DNA of 8,205 nt from Bacillota bacterium. Lineage in GTDB: Bacteria > Bacillota > Desulfotomaculia > Desulfotomaculales > Desulfotomaculaceae. Location: contig JAMCWI010000015.1 in NCBI GenBank assembly GCA_023481335.1, positions 1 to 8,205 on the forward strand, written 5' to 3'. Made by a program: the position numbers and the translations under genes. The notes under the pieces were generated by a model that searched no databases, was not told the DNA's origin, and saw only the letters and a list, made by a program, of their open reading frames with translations. Shown here one piece after another: positions 6,608-8,205 of this stretch (position 1 is its first letter; every line of letters begins with the position of its first letter).

Positions 6608-7105
6608 CTAAAACATCTTTTTTTTTACCCCTAGAAAGTCGCAGTAGGCTTTATTAATCATGGTGATGCGAGCGTTTTCGTCCACCACAACAATCCAGTT
6701 GTAGGCAATATCCAGTACCGTCTCCAACAGTTCTTTGAGATCTCGGGTTTCCTCTAATTCCTGGTTCATATGCTGCAGTTCGGTAATATCCTGGAAAACT
6801 GCAACAGCGCCGACCGCTTCCCCATCCTGGATGATGGGTGTCCGGCTGGAAACAAAGGTATGATCCCCTATTACTATGAACTGACCGATTTGTGTTCGGC
6901 CGGTTCTGAGAACTTCCGGTAATTTTGAATTGGGAATAACCCTTTGAACGGGTTGACCAATGAGTTCCTTGGCAGATTTATCGAGAATTTTAAGCGCGGC
7001 CTGGTTGACATGGTTGATTAATCCGTTTTTGTCTACTTCCACAATCCCGTTATAAGTTGCATTTAATACCGTTTGCAGACGGTTTGATGTTGCTATTTCT
7101 GACAT
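6608..7105 (-). CDS. PAS-domain N-terminal part of the sigma-54 activator
   Basis: 165 codons from the ATG at 7105. A first PAS domain spans about residues 8-107 (from RLQTVLNATYNGIVEVD to AVFQDITE). A helical linker of heptad character follows (108-126), then the start of a second PAS domain (IVVVDENARITMINKAYCDFLGV) that is cut by a TAG at 6608-6610. Just before the stop the reading is GVKKKMF; ten rather than nine A in the tract at 6618-6626 would read GVKKKDVLGKK. The ATG at 7105 is preferred to the GTG at 7117 because GGTGAGG (7109-7115) lies between them. PAS domains in such one-component regulators sense small ligands or redox state; the signal is unknown. It is unlikely to act alone as a 165-aa protein. 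Confidence 0.75.
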   Translation of the reverse strand: MSEIATSNRLQTVLNATYNGIVEVDKNGLINHVNQAALKILDKSAKELIGQPVQRVIPNSKLPEVLRTGRTQIGQFIVIGDHTFVSSRTPIIQDGEAVGAVAVFQDITELQHMNQELEETRDLKELLETVLDIAYNWIVVVDENARITMINKAYCDFLGVKKKMF

Positions 7106-7108
7106 AAT

Positions 7109-7115
7109 CCTCACC
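7109..7115 (-). promoter_or_regulatory. Shine-Dalgarno of the activator gene
   Basis: GGTGAGG on the minus strand. Its GGTGA part can pair with the anti-Shine-Dalgarno, leaving 5 nt before the ATG at 7105. It lies downstream of the start of the GTG at 7117 and so argues against that codon. Confidence 0.55.
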
Positions 7116-7191
7116 ACTCTGCTTGTATTATTTTTGTTATCTCAATTGCTCCTTGGTTACAAATGCCAAAAAAATATACGGTTGGGTTAAA

Positions 7192-7220
7192 ATTTTAATG
7201 AGAAGCCATAGGTATCACAA
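7192..7220 (-). promoter_or_regulatory. sigma-A-type promoter for the activator gene
   Basis: The minus strand has TTGTGA (7220-7215, 4 of 6 to TTGACA), a 17-bp spacer, and TAAAAT (7197-7192, 5 of 6 to TATAAT). Predicted start is near 7185, about 80 nt before the ATG at 7105. The -35 box lies within the inverted repeat at 7210-7234. Confidence 0.65.
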
Positions 7221-7234
7221 CAAAAGTGATACCT
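7210..7234. repeat. 9-bp-arm inverted repeat, probable operator
   Basis: AGGTATCAC (7210-7218), 7-bp spacer, GTGATACCT (7226-7234), with perfect arms. It covers the -35 box of the promoter predicted for the activator gene and has no T-run, so an operator is more likely than a terminator. The arm sequence differs from the ATTCCG sites before the operon, so another regulator is suggested. Confidence 0.7.
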
Positions 7235-7404
7235 GCTACTTTCCAACTTTACACCTAAATCAGAAATTTGAAAAGAAACAAATCTTGGCATACTGTTTTG
7301 CAAAAGCTTTCTATTGGTTAATTTTCTTGATATACCATTTTCATTTACGTTTTTTCACCTTGGATGCTCCGTTAAAAGAGAACTCAAAACTATTTATAGA
7401 GAAA

Positions 7405-7431
7405 GAAAAAATCCGGTCTGGTTGACCGAAT
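7405..7431 (-). terminator. intrinsic terminator after sigF
   Basis: An 8-bp stem in the transcript (ATTCGGTC and GACCGGAT, one U-G wobble) with a 5-nt loop, followed by a U run on the minus strand. It starts 5 nt beyond the sigF stop (7437-7439), separating sigF from the activator gene. Confidence 0.85.
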
Positions 7432-7436
7432 CCTTT

Positions 7437-8195
7437 TTAGCTGCCGGTTTGCAGCATTAATTCTTTTAATTTTCTCAGGGCTTGACGCTCCAACCGGGAC
7501 ACTTGCACCTGGGAGAGCCCCAGGCGGAGGGCCACTTCGGATTGGGTCTTGTCTTCAAAAAAACGCCACAGCAGGATCTGCCTGTCCCGTTCGGGCAGCT
7601 CGATTAACAGTTGTTTCACCGCCAGCTTCTCCAACCAGTGGGCATCTCCATCCTCTTCTCCGCTTAATTGATCAAGAATGTAGATGGGGTCTCCGTCGTC
7701 TTGGTGCAGTGTTTCGTAAATCGAAGTGGGCATTTGGGCAGCCTCCAGGGCATTGACCACTTCTTCACGGCTAAAACTCAGTTCCTCGGCAATTTCATTG
7801 ATGGAAGGTTCCCGTCCCAGCCTGGCTGTCAGCCGATCCCGGGACTGTTGAATTTTGTAGGCGGTTTCCTTGAGGGAGCGGCTTACTTTTACCGGGCTGT
7901 CGTCTCTTAAAAAACGCCGTATTTCCCCAACGATCATCGGCACCGCATAAGTAGAAAATTTTACATCATAGGACAGATCAAATTTATCAATGGCCTTCAT
8001 TAAACCGATACAGCCAATTTGAAACAAGTCCTCCAGTTCATAGCCACGATTGTTAAACCTTTGCACCAGGTTGAAGACCAGTTTTAAATTGCAGTTCACC
8101 AACCTCTCCCGGGCATCCGCGTCTCCTGCCTGGGCCTTCTGCAGTGAGTCCCTCATTTCCTTATCCCCAAGCAGGGGGAAGCGGGGAAGGTTCAT
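7437..8195 (-). CDS. sigF: sporulation sigma factor, SigF type
   Basis: Sigma-70 family RNA polymerase sigma factor of the sporulation SigF/SigG/SigB group, 252 aa. Region 2 is clear (LVFNLVQRFNNRGYELEDLFQIGCIG from about 39, then FDLSYDVKFSTYAVPMIVGEIRRFLRDD at 72-99), as are region 3 (VKVSRSLKE, LGREPSINEIAEEL) and the region 4.2 HTH (about 216-240, TQSEVALRLGLSQVQVSRLE). The blocks GYELEDLFQIGC, FDLSYDV, VKVSRSLKE and IYETLHQDDGDPIY match SigF better than SigG, from memory. SigF drives early forespore gene expression and is held by the anti-sigma factor SpoIIAB; spoIIAA and spoIIAB usually precede it, and would lie just outside the window. The ATG at 8195 has no visible Shine-Dalgarno, and the frame stays open to the window edge (CTT TTA GAA), so the true start may lie upstream and the gene may be incomplete here. 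Confidence 0.9.
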   Translation of the reverse strand: MNLPRFPLLGDKEMRDSLQKAQAGDADARERLVNCNLKLVFNLVQRFNNRGYELEDLFQIGCIGLMKAIDKFDLSYDVKFSTYAVPMIVGEIRRFLRDDSPVKVSRSLKETAYKIQQSRDRLTARLGREPSINEIAEELSFSREEVVNALEAAQMPTSIYETLHQDDGDPIYILDQLSGEEDGDAHWLEKLAVKQLLIELPERDRQILLWRFFEDKTQSEVALRLGLSQVQVSRLERQALRKLKELMLQTGS

Positions 8196-8205
8196 TTCTA
8201 AAAGC

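Larger units (their letters stand above)
5368..7105 (-). pseudogene. whole PAS-PAS-AAA+-Fis sigma-54 activator, frame interrupted
   Basis: The three pieces together make one protein of about 580 aa: PAS, linker, PAS, coiled linker, AAA+ and Fis HTH, a common clostridial one-component sigma-54 activator layout. The frame is broken at A9 (6618-6626, expect 10), A7 (6599-6605, expect 6) and G8 (6455-6462, expect 7). The first two cancel each other but leave a TAG between them; the third shifts the frame into the ATPase. Apart from these tracts the domains look well conserved, so recent loss, slippage-dependent expression or length miscalls in the sequence are all possible. No receiver domain is present, so it should sense a ligand directly. 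The adjacent CoA-transferase operon, with its -24/-12 promoter, is the likely target. It is transcribed from its own promoter near 7192-7220. Confidence 0.75.
7106..7436. other. AT-rich intergenic region between sigF and the activator
   Basis: About 330 bases without a credible gene. It holds, in minus-strand order, the sigF terminator (7431-7405), an AT-rich stretch of about 170 bases in which I see no convincing element (7404-7235), an inverted repeat overlapping a promoter (7234-7192), and an 80-nt leader ending in the activator's Shine-Dalgarno. A 100-codon plus-strand open frame crosses it but has no ribosome binding site and runs into the sigF terminator, so it is not called. Confidence 0.7.

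Noticed and set aside
7284..7301. Plus-strand TTGGCA...TTTGC resembling a sigma-54 promoter
   Set aside because: The distance between GG and GC is one base too long, the seventh and eighth positions do not match, and no plus-strand gene follows.
7123..7425. Plus-strand open frame of 100 codons between sigF and the activator
   Set aside because: No Shine-Dalgarno, non-ATG start, AT-rich composition with no recognisable domain, and it runs into the sigF terminator.

Overview
The window looks like a chromosomal segment of an anaerobic, endospore-forming Firmicute. My best guess is a Desulfotomaculum/Peptococcaceae-like clostridium, judged from protein flavour, the sporulation sigma factor, strong GGAGG-type Shine-Dalgarno sites and a sigma-54 regulated catabolic operon. 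All supported genes lie on the minus strand, so the biological order runs from high to low coordinates.

Layout in transcription order: (1) 8195-7437, a sporulation sigma factor closest to SigF, with its own terminator. (2) 7436-7106, an AT-rich non-coding stretch holding a good sigma-A-type promoter whose -35 box lies inside a 9-bp-arm inverted repeat. (3) 7105-5368, a one-component sigma-54 activator (PAS-PAS-AAA+-Fis HTH) whose reading frame is broken at three homopolymer tracts (A9, A7, G8); it ends in a strong terminator. (4) 5367-5069, a regulatory region with a 21-bp palindrome, three matching inverted repeats of the form ATTCCG-N6-CGGAAT (probable activator sites) and a consensus -24/-12 promoter. 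(5) 5068-25, a four-gene operon: fused acyl-CoA:acetate/propionate-type CoA-transferase, GntP-family permease, acetyl-CoA acetyltransferase, and a FabG/HBDH-type short-chain dehydrogenase.

Together the operon reads as an uptake and degradation route for a four-carbon acid, most likely 3-hydroxybutyrate and/or acetoacetate. The permease imports the acid, the CoA-transferase activates it, the dehydrogenase oxidises 3-hydroxybutyryl-CoA to acetoacetyl-CoA, and the thiolase yields two acetyl-CoA. The set resembles E. coli atoDAEB (also sigma-54 dependent, through AtoC) and B. subtilis yxjC-scoAB-yxjF, but with a single-chain CoA-transferase and a PAS-sensing one-component activator. No wholly new system is evident. 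The most notable points are the regulatory architecture upstream of the operon and the three-tract disruption of its activator.
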